64,000 nt of DNA from Ornithinibacillus contaminans (GCF_001038425.2 NZ_LDPV02000034.1:1-64000), one strand, 5' to 3'; shown: positions 37,757-47,272, numbered from the stretch's first letter. Notes: a model not told the origin generated them from the letters alone. Translations and numbers: made by a program.

Positions 37757-38188
37757 TTAGTTGATGTTTTGGTTGATTTCTCCGGCAATTTGTTGTAAAT
37801 CCTCTGGGCTGTACTCCCCGCTATGAACAGTCCAGTTGGCAGAGAAACCGTCTGCTTCCTTGCTATAACGAGGAATTAAGTGAATATGTAAGTGAAATAC
37901 AGACTGATCTGCTGCAGGCTCATTATTATTAAGTAAATTTAATCCTACTGGTTGATAGGTAGTTTTAATCGCATTGGCGATTTTCGGGACTCTAGCGAAT
38001 AACGCACTCGCAACATCACTTGGTGTTTCATAAATGTTCTTCGTATGGGTTTTTGGAATAACTAATGTATGTCCTTTTGTAACCTGACTAATGTCTAAGA
38101 AGGCATATACCGAATCATCCTCATATACTTTTGCAGACGGAATTTCTCCAGAAATAATTTTACAAAAAATACAATCCTCATGTGCCAT
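37757..38188 (-). CDS. hit: HIT-family nucleotide-binding protein Hit
   Basis: A 143-residue histidine-triad hydrolase of the Hint type. CIFCKIISGEIPSAKVYED is the N-terminal zinc-like and substrate segment, and the triad HLHIHLIPRY (about 98-107) is the catalytic His-x-His-x-His. It hydrolyses AMP-linked phosphoramidates; the physiological substrate is unknown. ATG 38188 is the only suitable start, with GGAG somewhat distant (13 bases). It is divergent from ecsA, as in B. subtilis. Confidence 0.93.
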   Translation of the reverse strand: MAHEDCIFCKIISGEIPSAKVYEDDSVYAFLDISQVTKGHTLVIPKTHTKNIYETPSDVASALFARVPKIANAIKTTYQPVGLNLLNNNEPAADQSVFHLHIHLIPRYSKEADGFSANWTVHSGEYSPEDLQQIAGEINQNIN

Positions 38189-38310
38189 ATCTACATGTCA
38201 TCTCCTAACTGTTTTCTTTTATTGTAAATAGTGAGGTCGTCCTATGTAAAGTTTTAACCTTAAGAATGGCACATTGTCATCGTTGGCGACTGGGCTATCG
38301 TTAAATAAGA

Positions 38311-38342
38311 AACAGGCATCGCCCTAAAAGGGCGAGCCTGTT
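38311..38342. repeat. GC-rich hairpin in the hit-ecsA divergent region
   Basis: AACAGGC-AT-CGCCC pairs with GGGCG-A-GCCTGTT (TAAAA loop). It lies upstream of both divergent genes and abuts repeat copy D, so it is not the terminator of either neighbour. Confidence 0.7.
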
Positions 38343-38343
38343 C

Positions 38344-38626
38344 TATGAAGAGCCAGGGCATAATACTAATGTGGGGACTTGTAATTACCGTTTTTCGCAT
38401 TATATGCTACTCATCTGGTTTTACAAAAACCTTTTTGTTAGTATCCCTTGGCGTTGAGATGTGTTCTAACAAAAGGGTTTTATTTTCATTAGATTATCTT
38501 TCACCAACACCCCATTTGTTTGTAGGTTAACACATGTTTAATTAGTGAAGCATTACCTTTTCCAACACTAACACCTCATTTGTGTTAAAACAAATTGGTT
38601 TACAGTGAATCAACCCCGACTCTTCT
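38344..38626. repeat. Dispersed intergenic repeat copy D (long, rearranged)
   Basis: It begins GAAGAGCCAGGGCATAATACT and ends CCCCGACTCTTC, matching the family termini but not the right interior. Inside are a 16-bp stem (38426-38441 with 38466-38481, one mismatch) and two related blocks, CACCAACACCCCATTTGT and AACACTAACACCTCATTTGT, about 60 bases apart. The 136 bases from 38627 to ecsA are AT-rich and hold only the probable promoter. Confidence 0.5.
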
Positions 38627-38762
38627 TTACTATTTTGAGCGAATCCAGTAATTCTATACTTCACTTTCTAAAAAAAATGTCGAAAAACGTATGAGATTTT
38701 CTTTTGGATTTTAATGCTAAAAATGATACACTTTTTAACAAGAACTAGTAGGGGGCAAGCTT

Positions 38763-39506
38763 GTGGAACCGTTATTACAGATTGACAAATTGGTTGGGGG
38801 CTATACCCATAAAAATGTACTTCATGGCATTTCATTCGCCGTGAATGCTAATGAAATTGTGGGATTAATTGGACTGAATGGTGCAGGAAAAAGCACCACC
38901 ATAAAACATATTATCGGCTTAATGCAACCGAAAAAGGGATCTATTTCAATTAATGGGAAATCATTTCGTGACGATCCATTAGCATATCGTAACCAATTAG
39001 CCTATATTCCAGAAATGCCAATTCTTTACGATGAATTAACCTTATATGAGCATTTGAAGTTAACGGCGATGGCGTACAATATTCCAGAGGATGTTTTTGA
39101 AAAAAGGTTGCAAATTTTATTAAAAGAATTTCGAATGGAGAAGAAGCTAAAATGGTTTCCGGTCCATTTTTCAAAAGGTATGCGACAAAAGGTCATGATT
39201 ATGTGTGCGTTCTTGATAGAGCCACCTCTCTATATTGTGGACGAGCCATTTGTTGGACTAGATCCACTTGGTATTCAGTCGTATCTTAATTTAATGGAGC
39301 AGATGAAACAGAATGGTTCCGGGATATTAATGTCTACGCATATATTGGCAACAGCAGAGCGCTATTGTGATCGCTTTGTAATCCTCCACGAAGGAGAAGT
39401 GAAAGCACTTGGTACATTAGAGGAGCTTCGAGAGCAATTTGCGATGCCGACGGCTACTCTAGATGACTTATATGTTCAGCTAACAAAGGAAGATAGCCAT
39501 GTTTAA
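38763..39506 (+). CDS. ecsA: ABC transporter ATPase EcsA
   Basis: A 247-residue ATPase. Walker A GLNGAGKSTT is at about 38-47, a signature-like HFSKGMRQKVMIMCAFL at about 138-154 (SKGMRQ in place of LSGGQ), and Walker B LYIVDEPFVGLDPLG at about 157-171. The Ecs exporter affects regulated membrane proteolysis (RasP), secretion and competence in B. subtilis; its substrate is unsettled and may be peptide. The start is GTG 38763 after TAGGGGGC. It overlaps ecsB by eight bases. Confidence 0.94.
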   Translation: MEPLLQIDKLVGGYTHKNVLHGISFAVNANEIVGLIGLNGAGKSTTIKHIIGLMQPKKGSISINGKSFRDDPLAYRNQLAYIPEMPILYDELTLYEHLKLTAMAYNIPEDVFEKRLQILLKEFRMEKKLKWFPVHFSKGMRQKVMIMCAFLIEPPLYIVDEPFVGLDPLGIQSYLNLMEQMKQNGSGILMSTHILATAERYCDRFVILHEGEVKALGTLEELREQFAMPTATLDDLYVQLTKEDSHV

Positions 39507-40713
39507 TTCGCATGAGTTTTTCATGAAGCGATTTAGGGAGCATTTAAAGGAGACAAGTCGTTATCTTCGCTATATTTTTAATGGGCATATTGCCTTTGCG
39601 ATGTTATTTCTCATATCCGCACTAGCCTATTATTATCAACACTGGTTAACGGTCTTACCAGAAAATTTTCCAACTGCAATCATAATGGGAATTGTATTAG
39701 GAATAGTTGTAAGTCATAGTCCAGTGCGCACACTGTTAAAGGAACCGGATTTAGTATTTCTCCTTGCTGCCGAACAGAAGATGGGTGCTTATTTCCGTAA
39801 TGCTCTGATTTATAGCTATGTTATTCAGCTCTATATCGTTGCATTAGTGTTGGCGGTATTTGGTCCACTCTATTTTGCAACATTTCCTGATCGATTAGGT
39901 AGTACGTATTTATTAACGTTTATAGTAGTGCTGGTGTTTAAGTTATGGAATTTGGTAGCGAACTGGTGGATGTTGAAGGTGCATGACCGAACCATTCGGT
40001 ATACTGATCAACTGGCACGATTATTGTTAAACATTGCTGTATTTTATTTCCTAATTAGTGGTGAAATCCTAATAGCGGTTATTACCACGATTCTATTTGT
40101 GATCATCTTCATGTATGACTTAAGTCTTTCACGAAAGCAAGCTGGACTGTCCTGGGAGCTATTATTGGAGAAGGATCTAAATAGGATGCAATCCTTTTAC
40201 CGATTTGCTAATTTATTCACGGATGTTCCGCATTTGAAAAGCCGAATAAAACCACGTCATTGGCTAGTGTCATTCGTTGAAAAAAGAATTCCGTTTGAAC
40301 ATAAGTACACCTATGACTACTTGTACCGAATAACATTCCTGCGTGGTGGGGATTATTTATCGATGTATATTAGGTTAATCATTATCGGAGGATTATTCAT
40401 TTACTTTATTCCAAACGTATGGATGAAGCTTGCCTTTGCGATCTTATTCTTATATATGAGTTGCTTCCAAATGATGACACTTTATCAGCATCACCGTGTT
40501 ATTATGTGGTTAGATTTATATCCTGTTGAAAAGGAATCACGGAAAAGAGCACTTATGAAGTGGCTATACCAATTGGCGATTGTCCAGACGATTTTATTTT
40601 CAATCGTATTTCTAATCATTCAATCGTATCTAGGTTTTGTGAGCACATTAGCTGCGGGCTTGTTATTTTCCTATGTGTTTATAAATGGGTATGTAAAGCA
40701 GAAGTTAGTATAG
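39499..40713 (+). CDS. ecsB: ABC transporter membrane subunit EcsB
   Basis: A 404-residue membrane protein with about eight or more helices, an N-terminal amphipathic EFFMKRFREHLKETSRYLRY segment, and large cytoplasmic loops. It follows ecsA with an 8-base overlap and fits EcsB in length. EcsC, third in B. subtilis, is absent; a repeat/terminator and an unrelated minus-strand gene follow. Confidence 0.92.
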   Translation: MFNSHEFFMKRFREHLKETSRYLRYIFNGHIAFAMLFLISALAYYYQHWLTVLPENFPTAIIMGIVLGIVVSHSPVRTLLKEPDLVFLLAAEQKMGAYFRNALIYSYVIQLYIVALVLAVFGPLYFATFPDRLGSTYLLTFIVVLVFKLWNLVANWWMLKVHDRTIRYTDQLARLLLNIAVFYFLISGEILIAVITTILFVIIFMYDLSLSRKQAGLSWELLLEKDLNRMQSFYRFANLFTDVPHLKSRIKPRHWLVSFVEKRIPFEHKYTYDYLYRITFLRGGDYLSMYIRLIIIGGLFIYFIPNVWMKLAFAILFLYMSCFQMMTLYQHHRVIMWLDLYPVEKESRKRALMKWLYQLAIVQTILFSIVFLIIQSYLGFVSTLAAGLLFSYVFINGYVKQKLV

Positions 40714-40824
40714 AGAGCTTGGGACATGAGTAAAATGAGATGATAAAAAGAAGGCACTAACTCAGCAAAGTAGCGAGTTAAGTGCCTTCTTTTTATTTAA
40801 CTATAAACGCTTTTGTTCTAGACT
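40713..40824. repeat. Dispersed intergenic repeat copy E, with terminator stem
   Basis: The left end GAGCTTGGGACATGAGTAAA matches the family. The core is a strong hairpin at 40746-40795 (GAAGGCACT-AACTC / GAGTT-AAGTGCCTTC, then TTTTTATTT), and the right end is decayed (TATAAACGCTTTTGTTCTAGACT). It lies between convergent ecsB and the 40834 gene and should terminate both. Confidence 0.75.
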
Positions 40825-40833
40825 AATCTTACA

Positions 40834-41382
40834 TTACTTAAAAATTACTGGTATTCCACTGCTTTGAATCGCATCAAATATAGGTCCGTGGAAATTGCTT
40901 ACATAAGCATTTTCAATGAGGGTAAATTGACTCCCATCATGAAAGTGAAAATCAAAGTATGCTTTTTCTCCTGGTATTGCCTCAAAAAAATCAACACGTT
41001 CGATTTCAGTCCATGCATATGTATTAGTTACTTCAAATGGCGAGGTTCTGTAGGATATCCCATTATCAGACAACTCAGTATGTGGTTTCGTAGCTAGGAG
41101 AAAAATGATACAACTCAGGAATACACATAATATCCCAATACCAATCGTCATTTTTCTAATTTTAAATAGGAAAGGAATCAACGCTGCCAACACTAATACT
41201 GCACATCCGATCGCATAAATCAAATAGCCTGTACTTGGAACAAAGACAATCCAAGTTCCGGTTGTCAAATACATACTATTTGCTATAAAGGAAGGAATGA
41301 TGAGTAATAATATCGGTGATAAGAATAGAATCCCAATTGCTGTAGCCATAAAAAAATGTCTTGCTTCATAATTAGTGGACAT
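40834..41382 (-). CDS. Membrane protein of unknown function with a soluble C-terminal domain
   Basis: A 182-residue protein. Three membrane helices span about residues 10-32, 47-71 and 78-94; then comes a soluble beta-rich domain of about 85 residues (ELSDNGISYRTSPFE, YAWTEIERVDFFEA, FHDGSQFTLIENAYV) that resembles bacterial PH-like or DUF5381-type domains. This is a loose resemblance only. AGGTGATTTT precedes ATG 41382. It stands alone where B. subtilis has ecsC. Function unknown. Confidence 0.6.
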   Translation of the reverse strand: MSTNYEARHFFMATAIGILFLSPILLLIIPSFIANSMYLTTGTWIVFVPSTGYLIYAIGCAVLVLAALIPFLFKIRKMTIGIGILCVFLSCIIFLLATKPHTELSDNGISYRTSPFEVTNTYAWTEIERVDFFEAIPGEKAYFDFHFHDGSQFTLIENAYVSNFHGPIFDAIQSSGIPVIFK

Positions 41383-41487
41383 TTAAAATCACCTGCATGT
41401 TATAAGTTTATTAGTACATACGATATACGATACGCCGACAAAAAAGATTTCTTTTTTGCTAGTTATGAAAGCATTAGTCTATTTCCG

Positions 41488-42666
41488 CTAAGATTGTTGC
41501 TGAAAGGCAAAGCAAGTGCTAATCATCGCCTTAGCTGCAACTGGCATGGCACGCTCATCAAAATCGAATCGTGGATGATGATGTGGGTAAGGATTTTCTT
41601 CCTTTCGTGCACCTGTGAAGAAAAATGCGCCGGGCTTTTCTAATAAATAATAAGAAAAGTCTTCCCCACCCATTACTGGAACGACTTCCTCTATTGTATT
41701 CACCTCAGGAAGTTCTTTCGTTACATCTAAAATAAGTTGCGCCTCGTTAGGGTGATTGATTACCGGTGGATACCCTTTTTCATACTTGAAAGTATAGGTG
41801 CAATTGTTGGCAATGGTTACCCCTTTAATAATCTTTTCCATTTCTTGAATAACCTGTTCTTGTATGTCACGGTTAAGATAGCGAACGGTACCAATTAATT
41901 TTGCTTTATCCGCTATAACATTAAAAGCATTACCAGCTTCGAAAATACCAATCGATAATACAGCAGTTTCAAGAGGGTCAATTCGTCTGCTAACTATTTG
42001 TTGCAGTTGGGTGATTAACTGTGCACCGATCACAATCGAATCTTTTGTTTCATGAGGATAAGCACCGTGTCCACCTTGTCCTTGTAGGTTAATTTCAAAG
42101 CGATCAGACCCAGCCATTAGAACACTCTTCGTTGTTTGGATAGTTCCAAATGGAGTTGTTGCCCAAAGATGTGTGCCAAAAACAGCATCTACTTGGTCAA
42201 GAGCACCTGCTTCAATCATTGGTTTAGCACCGCCTGGAGCGTATTCTTCCGCATGCTGATGGATAAAAACCAATGTTCCTGATAATTCTTCTTGGAACTC
42301 CTTCATTACTTTGGCTAGCGTTAACAATGTCGCGGTATGGCCATCATGGCCACAGGCATGCATCACACCATCTACTTTTGATTTGTACGGAACATCCTTT
42401 TCATCCTGGATAGGTAGGGCATCGAAGTCCGCTCTTAGTGCAATAGTTTTACCAGCCTTGCCTCCTTTTAATGTTGCAACAATTCCATTACCACCTATAT
42501 TTTTTTGATATGGTATGCCCAATTTTTCATAAAAATCTGCTATGTAACGAGCGGTTTTATATTCCTGGAAGGAAAGCTCAGGATATTGATGCAAGTAGCG
42601 ACGTATTTCAACCATCTCGGGGAATGAAGTATCAATTGCTTGATGAATAGCTTGGAGCATTTTCAA
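41488..42666 (-). CDS. yhaA: M20-family amidohydrolase YhaA
   Basis: A 392-residue di-metal amidohydrolase of the hippurate hydrolase / N-acyl amino acid amidohydrolase group. The ligands are Cys and His in MHACGHDGHTA (about 101-111), the Glu pair in HQHAEEYAPGG (about 137-147), THLW (about 166-169) and the His cluster in PYPHHHPRFDF (about 367-377). It cleaves N-acyl or N-acetyl groups; the substrate is not known. GGAGGAATTG precedes ATG 42666. YhaA also follows the ecs genes in B. subtilis. Confidence 0.88.
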   Translation of the reverse strand: MKMLQAIHQAIDTSFPEMVEIRRYLHQYPELSFQEYKTARYIADFYEKLGIPYQKNIGGNGIVATLKGGKAGKTIALRADFDALPIQDEKDVPYKSKVDGVMHACGHDGHTATLLTLAKVMKEFQEELSGTLVFIHQHAEEYAPGGAKPMIEAGALDQVDAVFGTHLWATTPFGTIQTTKSVLMAGSDRFEINLQGQGGHGAYPHETKDSIVIGAQLITQLQQIVSRRIDPLETAVLSIGIFEAGNAFNVIADKAKLIGTVRYLNRDIQEQVIQEMEKIIKGVTIANNCTYTFKYEKGYPPVINHPNEAQLILDVTKELPEVNTIEEVVPVMGGEDFSYYLLEKPGAFFFTGARKEENPYPHHHPRFDFDERAMPVAAKAMISTCFAFQQQS

Positions 42667-42784
42667 TTCCTCCTATAATTTTTTTATTATTATAACATCT
42701 TTTTAATGTCCTGAAGAAATTAGTTTCCATAATATAGTTGGATAAGCTATGATAAAGTCATTAGTGATAGAAATCTAGGAGGTA

Positions 42785-43438
42785 ATGGACGCGTTTATGA
42801 AACGTACTACAATGGGTATTTTAATCTTTTTAATGATGATGATAATTGTTATTGGCATATGGATAGTGAAGATTATTCATGGGGAGCTTCCCTATATTGA
42901 TAAGTGGACACGAGCACTAGTGGATACTTTCCCAGATACATCCATTTATTCGTTTTTCCGTGTGGTGACGAACTTGGGATCAGAATGGTTTATGTACCCC
43001 TTCACAGCAGTTCTTGTTGTGTTTCTTGTTATCCTATTTCGGGATTGGTTACCAGCGCTGACATTGGGGGTGGGGATATATGCAACACACCAATTTAATA
43101 AGCTCATTAAACTATTGGTAGATCGAGAAAGACCGTCTATTCTAGTAGAAGCAAATGCGGAGGGGGAGAGTTTTCCATCTGGTCATTCGATGATACCGCT
43201 GGTCTGTTGGGGGCTTTTAGCATACTTTCTTGCCAAAAAGATACAATCAACCAAGGTGATGCTCGCTATTCAAATCATTTTTGCGTTACTGGTTATTTTA
43301 ATAGGAATAAGCAGGTATGTCATTAATGTTCATTATTTAACGGACATTGTTGCTGGATTTGTATTTGGCTTTATTTGTTTGCTTGTCTTCATCTTTTTAT
43401 ATGAATTTATTCAAAGCAAACGAAAGACTCGGTCTTAA
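42785..43438 (+). CDS. PAP2-family membrane phosphatase
   Basis: A 217-residue protein with about six membrane helices and the three acid-phosphatase motifs: KLLVDRERP (about 112-120), PSGHSM (about 132-137) and SRYVINVHYLTD (about 178-189). It may dephosphorylate undecaprenyl pyrophosphate, phosphatidic acid or phosphatidylglycerol phosphate. AGGAGGT ends one base before ATG 42785 and 13 before ATG 42797, so the start is uncertain. It lies upstream of an exporter and LiaFSR, so a cell-envelope role is plausible. Confidence 0.82.
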   Translation: MDAFMKRTTMGILIFLMMMIIVIGIWIVKIIHGELPYIDKWTRALVDTFPDTSIYSFFRVVTNLGSEWFMYPFTAVLVVFLVILFRDWLPALTLGVGIYATHQFNKLIKLLVDRERPSILVEANAEGESFPSGHSMIPLVCWGLLAYFLAKKIQSTKVMLAIQIIFALLVILIGISRYVINVHYLTDIVAGFVFGFICLLVFIFLYEFIQSKRKTRS

Positions 43439-43531
43439 GGCGGAGGTAAAAGCATCCTGCAGATGGTTTTCCCGTTTTATTGAATTGGTTACGATATAGG
43501 TAACAAAAGACAATAGATGGGAGTAATCCAA

Positions 43532-44770
43532 ATGGAAGCTGCTGTAAGCCAAAAAGATGTGAAGGTTGCAATATTTCATAATCGTAATTTTGTACTACTG
43601 TTAGTAAGTGCGCTGTTCTCTGCACCGGGCTATTATGTATACCTAATTGGTTCGGAATGGTTGATGTTGAATATAACCGATAATCGGTTTTATTTCGGGC
43701 TGCTGTTCTTTGTAGCAGCAATTCCTAGGTTAGTTCTGTTGGCTGTTGGTGGAATAATAGCAGATCGAGTGAATAGACGTACCATCTTGTTCTGGTCGGA
43801 TTTTTCTCGAGCGCTACTCATTAGTGTATTAGTAGTGTTAATTTGGACAGATGCCGTTCAAGTGTGGCACTTATTGCTGTTGGCTGGTTTATTTGGCATA
43901 TCGGATGCATTCAGTTATCCTGCCATGAACGCTATGGTGCCAACAATATTAAAAGAAGATCAATTACAGCGTGGTAATTCTTTTATGCAAATGGCTAATC
44001 AAATTAGTCCAATTCTTGGACCGGCTCTTGGTGGAACGTTGATTGCTTTACTTGGGTTTAAAGGTGTTTTTTCCGTAGCGATGGTAATGCTTCTTCTAGC
44101 ATCCGTGGCAGTACTTTTTATCAGGCTACAGAAAGAAGAAGACGTGGTAGATGAAAAGCCGACACCTTGGGATGAATTAAAAGAGGGATTCAACTATGTA
44201 CGTAAAAACGAGCTCATAATCTCAGTTGTTGTCGTGGCGTTGTTCATTAATTTCTTTTTCTCAGGACCTTTTGCGATTGGAATGCCGATTATTGTGAAAG
44301 ATATTTTCAATGGTAGTGCTGTTAGCTTAGCGACGATTCAAACATCAATGGGAGTAGGAGCATTAGCCGGGGCAATTCTATTAGCTGCCATTAAACTAAA
44401 AAAGCCTGGGGTAGTCTTAATCATTAGTTTAATAGGGTTAGGTTTATTATATACAGCAACTGGCTTTTCAGCCAATGTCATCTTAACGGCAGGACTAGTC
44501 GCGATAATGGCTGTACTGATGCAGTTAATTAATATTCCGTTAATAACAATCCTGCAGCAATCGACAGATAAACGTATGCTAGGTAGAATGATGAGCTTGT
44601 TTATGACTGTTTCAACAGGCTTAATTCCGATTTCCTTTATCGCAACTTCTTCGCTAATTGCAATTGGAATCAGTATACAATTAATCATGATTATTAGTGG
44701 AATTATGATTGCCCTTATTGCAGTATACAACTTGAAGAATAAGAAAATACTTGGGATCAAATTTTCATAA
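43532..44770 (+). CDS. MFS exporter (DHA/EntS-like)
   Basis: A 412-residue MFS transporter with about 12 helices. GGIIADRVNRRTILFWSD (about 65-82) is the MFS loop 2-3 motif, and the NAMVPTILKEDQLQRGNS segment is typical of the EntS-like (MFS_3) branch. ATG 43532 has GGGAG eight bases upstream; the ATG 43517 reading starts before it. The stop lies 15 bases before liaF, so it is probably co-transcribed with liaFSR. Export of a drug, peptide or siderophore is inferred. Confidence 0.8.
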   Translation: MEAAVSQKDVKVAIFHNRNFVLLLVSALFSAPGYYVYLIGSEWLMLNITDNRFYFGLLFFVAAIPRLVLLAVGGIIADRVNRRTILFWSDFSRALLISVLVVLIWTDAVQVWHLLLLAGLFGISDAFSYPAMNAMVPTILKEDQLQRGNSFMQMANQISPILGPALGGTLIALLGFKGVFSVAMVMLLLASVAVLFIRLQKEEDVVDEKPTPWDELKEGFNYVRKNELIISVVVVALFINFFFSGPFAIGMPIIVKDIFNGSAVSLATIQTSMGVGALAGAILLAAIKLKKPGVVLIISLIGLGLLYTATGFSANVILTAGLVAIMAVLMQLINIPLITILQQSTDKRMLGRMMSLFMTVSTGLIPISFIATSSLIAIGISIQLIMIISGIMIALIAVYNLKNKKILGIKFS

Positions 44771-44785
44771 GGGAGAGAAGTTACT

Positions 44786-45538
44786 ATGAATGGATTTTTT
44801 CGCTGGCTGTTTGCAACAGTAATCATTACATTTGGTGTAATACTTGTTTTAGAAAATATTGGATTGATGGAATTAAATATGAAAAGTGCTTGGAGTTATA
44901 TCTATCCATCATTCTTTGCTGTATTTGGATTAAAATCGATGCTAAGCAGAATGAGGAACCGTGGTGGAAGCTGGGCATGGGGATCGTTTTTCTTCATCTT
45001 TGGTTCACTGCTTTTATTAGATCGATTTGACATTATTACATTTTCGTTTAACGATGTTTTTAAGCTTTGGCCATTACTGATTGTTTATGTTGGATTTATG
45101 TTCATTGGTAAATCTGGTCGCCCAAAGGTTTATATCGAAACAGGTGATGGGGATACCGAAAAGGATGGTCATAATAGTTCCTTCTTTTCTGTAGGAAGTC
45201 ATGAATATAATAAATTAAACTGGAAGGTGCAGCCAACAACGATGAAATCATTAGCCGGGGATTTCTACTATGATTTCTCAAAAGCATATATTCCAGAAAA
45301 AGAGATTCCTTTTTACATTAGTACACTTGCTGGTGATGTGCATATTCTGATTCCAGAGAATCTTGAATTTCAGATTAATGCATCTGTAAAGGCGGGGGAA
45401 ATTGATATTGTTGGTCAATCGGTTGATGGTATAAATCGTTCCCTTAGCTTCATCACACCAAATTATGATTCAGCCACAAGGAAATTAGATATAACGCTAA
45501 AGGTAAAGGCTGGGTCGATACGGGTTGATTATGTTTAG
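44786..45538 (+). CDS. liaF: LiaF, negative regulator of the LiaSR system
   Basis: A 250-residue membrane protein. About four helices in residues 5-110 (a DUF5668-like region) precede a soluble beta domain (KVQPTTMKSLAGDFYYDFSK, DVHILIPENLEFQINASVKAG), the LiaF C-terminal fold. LiaF holds LiaS inactive until cell-wall antibiotics or lipid II cycle stress appear. AAGGGAGAG precedes ATG 44786. It is directly before liaS and liaR. No liaI or liaH is nearby, so the target operon lies elsewhere. Confidence 0.9.
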   Translation: MNGFFRWLFATVIITFGVILVLENIGLMELNMKSAWSYIYPSFFAVFGLKSMLSRMRNRGGSWAWGSFFFIFGSLLLLDRFDIITFSFNDVFKLWPLLIVYVGFMFIGKSGRPKVYIETGDGDTEKDGHNSSFFSVGSHEYNKLNWKVQPTTMKSLAGDFYYDFSKAYIPEKEIPFYISTLAGDVHILIPENLEFQINASVKAGEIDIVGQSVDGINRSLSFITPNYDSATRKLDITLKVKAGSIRVDYV

Positions 45539-45550
45539 GGAGGGATCGTC

Positions 45551-46588
45551 TTGAAAAATCGTTTTTCTAGTATTCGGTATAGCTATATCATTTCCCATTT
45601 AAACGGCTTATTCTTAACGACGGTGACTATTTTAGCGATTTTATTATCGATATTCGTTTTAATTAGTCCGGATTGGTTAACCTCAAATAGTATTTACCTA
45701 TTTATTATCTTATATGGATTGATTGGATTTTTTATCTCGGTTTATGTTGGATTTCGCTCTAGTGGTGATATGAAGCAACGGATGGATTACCTATCTGTTC
45801 AAATTACTCAATTTGCGAATGGAAACTATCAGTCTCGTATTTATTTTAATGAAGGTGATGAACTAACGCGGATTGGTAATGAGTTGAACGAGTTGGGTGC
45901 AAAGCTGCAGAATCAAGTGAAATCCTTGCAACGATTAGCCGACGAAAAAGCTGAGCTTGCTAAGTCTGCGCATAAATCCGCTGTTATTGAAGAACGGCAA
46001 CGAATTGCAAGAGACCTACATGATGCGGTCAGCCAGCAATTATTTGCGTTAACGATGCTTTCTGAAGCGGCTATTAAGCAGTTTGACCAGAATCCAGAAT
46101 TAGCAAAAGAGCAGATGGTGGAAGTAGCGAATGGGGCCCTCCAGGCGCAAACTGAGATGCGGGCATTATTACTACATTTGCGCCCTGTTCATCTATCAGG
46201 TGATCCACTTCCAAAAGGAATAGAGAAGCTGGTCGAGGAACTAAAGCAAAAATCGCAGCTAGATTTTCAATTACATATTAGTGAGGAATTGAAGCTTTCA
46301 GAGGCGACTGAAGAGCATGTATTCCGGATTATTCAGGAGTCATTGTCCAATATTCTTCGTCATGCAAATGCAACGAGCGTCAAAATTGAAATTGCCAAGC
46401 GGTCGAATGAACTCTTTCTACATATCGCCGACAATGGAAAAGGGTTTGATTTACGACATGATAATGCGAAAAAAACATCCTACGGGCTTAAAACAATGAA
46501 GGAAAGAAGTGATGAATTAGGAGGAACCTTCTCCATTCGATCCAATATTGATGAAGGTACATATATTGATATAAGGATTCCTTGCTAG
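45551..46588 (+). CDS. liaS: Sensor histidine kinase LiaS
   Basis: A 345-residue intramembrane-sensing kinase. Two helices (about 15-35 and 44-65) are joined by a very short outer loop. Then come a HAMP domain, the HisKA_3 box ERQRIARDLHDAVSQQLFAL (phospho-His near 158), and an HATPase with IIQESLSNILRHANA and ADNGKGFD. The short loop fits sensing through LiaF or the membrane. The start is TTG 45551 after GGGAGGG. It phosphorylates LiaR. Confidence 0.94.
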   Translation: MKNRFSSIRYSYIISHLNGLFLTTVTILAILLSIFVLISPDWLTSNSIYLFIILYGLIGFFISVYVGFRSSGDMKQRMDYLSVQITQFANGNYQSRIYFNEGDELTRIGNELNELGAKLQNQVKSLQRLADEKAELAKSAHKSAVIEERQRIARDLHDAVSQQLFALTMLSEAAIKQFDQNPELAKEQMVEVANGALQAQTEMRALLLHLRPVHLSGDPLPKGIEKLVEELKQKSQLDFQLHISEELKLSEATEEHVFRIIQESLSNILRHANATSVKIEIAKRSNELFLHIADNGKGFDLRHDNAKKTSYGLKTMKERSDELGGTFSIRSNIDEGTYIDIRIPC

Positions 46589-46633
46589 CATAGGGGCTTG
46601 TAAATATGATTTAACATGGGGAGTGGATACGGA

Positions 46634-47272
46634 ATGATTCGAGTTATTGTCGTGGATGATCATGAAATCGTACGGAAAGGTATTATTGCTTATTTACAAA
46701 CAGATCCTGACATAGATGTTATTGGGCAAGCAAGTAGTGGCTATGACGGGGCTAATTTAATTTTACAAGAGAAGCCTGATGTCGTATTGATGGATTTAAT
46801 GATGGATAATGGTAATGGCATTGAAGCTACAAAACAAGTCATGCAGGAAATGCCAGCTTGCAAGATTATTATTCTAACGAGCTATTACGATGATCAGCAA
46901 GTATTTCCAGCGTTAGAAGCAGGTGCATTCAGCTATTTATTGAAAACCTCTTCAGCTGATGAAATAGTAGCAGCGATTAAGAAGGCCGCGAGTGGGGAAA
47001 ATGTGATTGAACCGAAAGTGGCAACTAAATTAATGACGAGTTTTAGACGTGAACAGCGGAAACCACATGATGAATTAACAGAGCGGGAAATGGAAGTTCT
47101 CCTCTGTATCGGCAATGGCATGACCAACCAAGAGATTAGTGAACAGCTATACATTGGCATTAAGACAGTGAAGACGCATGTCAGTAATATCCTGGCAAAA
47201 TTAGATGTTCATGACCGTACACAAGCAGCAGTTTATGTGCATAAAAATCAATTATCGACTCATGAGGGCTAG
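46634..47272 (+). CDS. liaR: Response regulator LiaR
   Basis: A 212-residue NarL/FixJ-type regulator. The receiver domain has VVDDHE at the start, phospho-acceptor Asp in VLMDLMMDNG (about 54) and Lys in LKTSSADE. The LuxR-type HTH LTEREMEVLLCIGNGMTNQE lies near residue 148, ending YIGIKTVKTHVSNILAKL. ATG 46634 matches the family start (MIRVIVVDDHE); GGGGAGTGG lies upstream, and ATG 46616 precedes this site. It is the last gene of the liaFSR unit. Confidence 0.94.
   Translation: MIRVIVVDDHEIVRKGIIAYLQTDPDIDVIGQASSGYDGANLILQEKPDVVLMDLMMDNGNGIEATKQVMQEMPACKIIILTSYYDDQQVFPALEAGAFSYLLKTSSADEIVAAIKKAASGENVIEPKVATKLMTSFRREQRKPHDELTEREMEVLLCIGNGMTNQEISEQLYIGIKTVKTHVSNILAKLDVHDRTQAAVYVHKNQLSTHEG

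Noticed and set aside
44338-44826. 162-residue minus-strand frame opposite the MFS exporter
   Set aside because: It mirrors a membrane-protein gene; such antisense frames are common and it lacks start signals.
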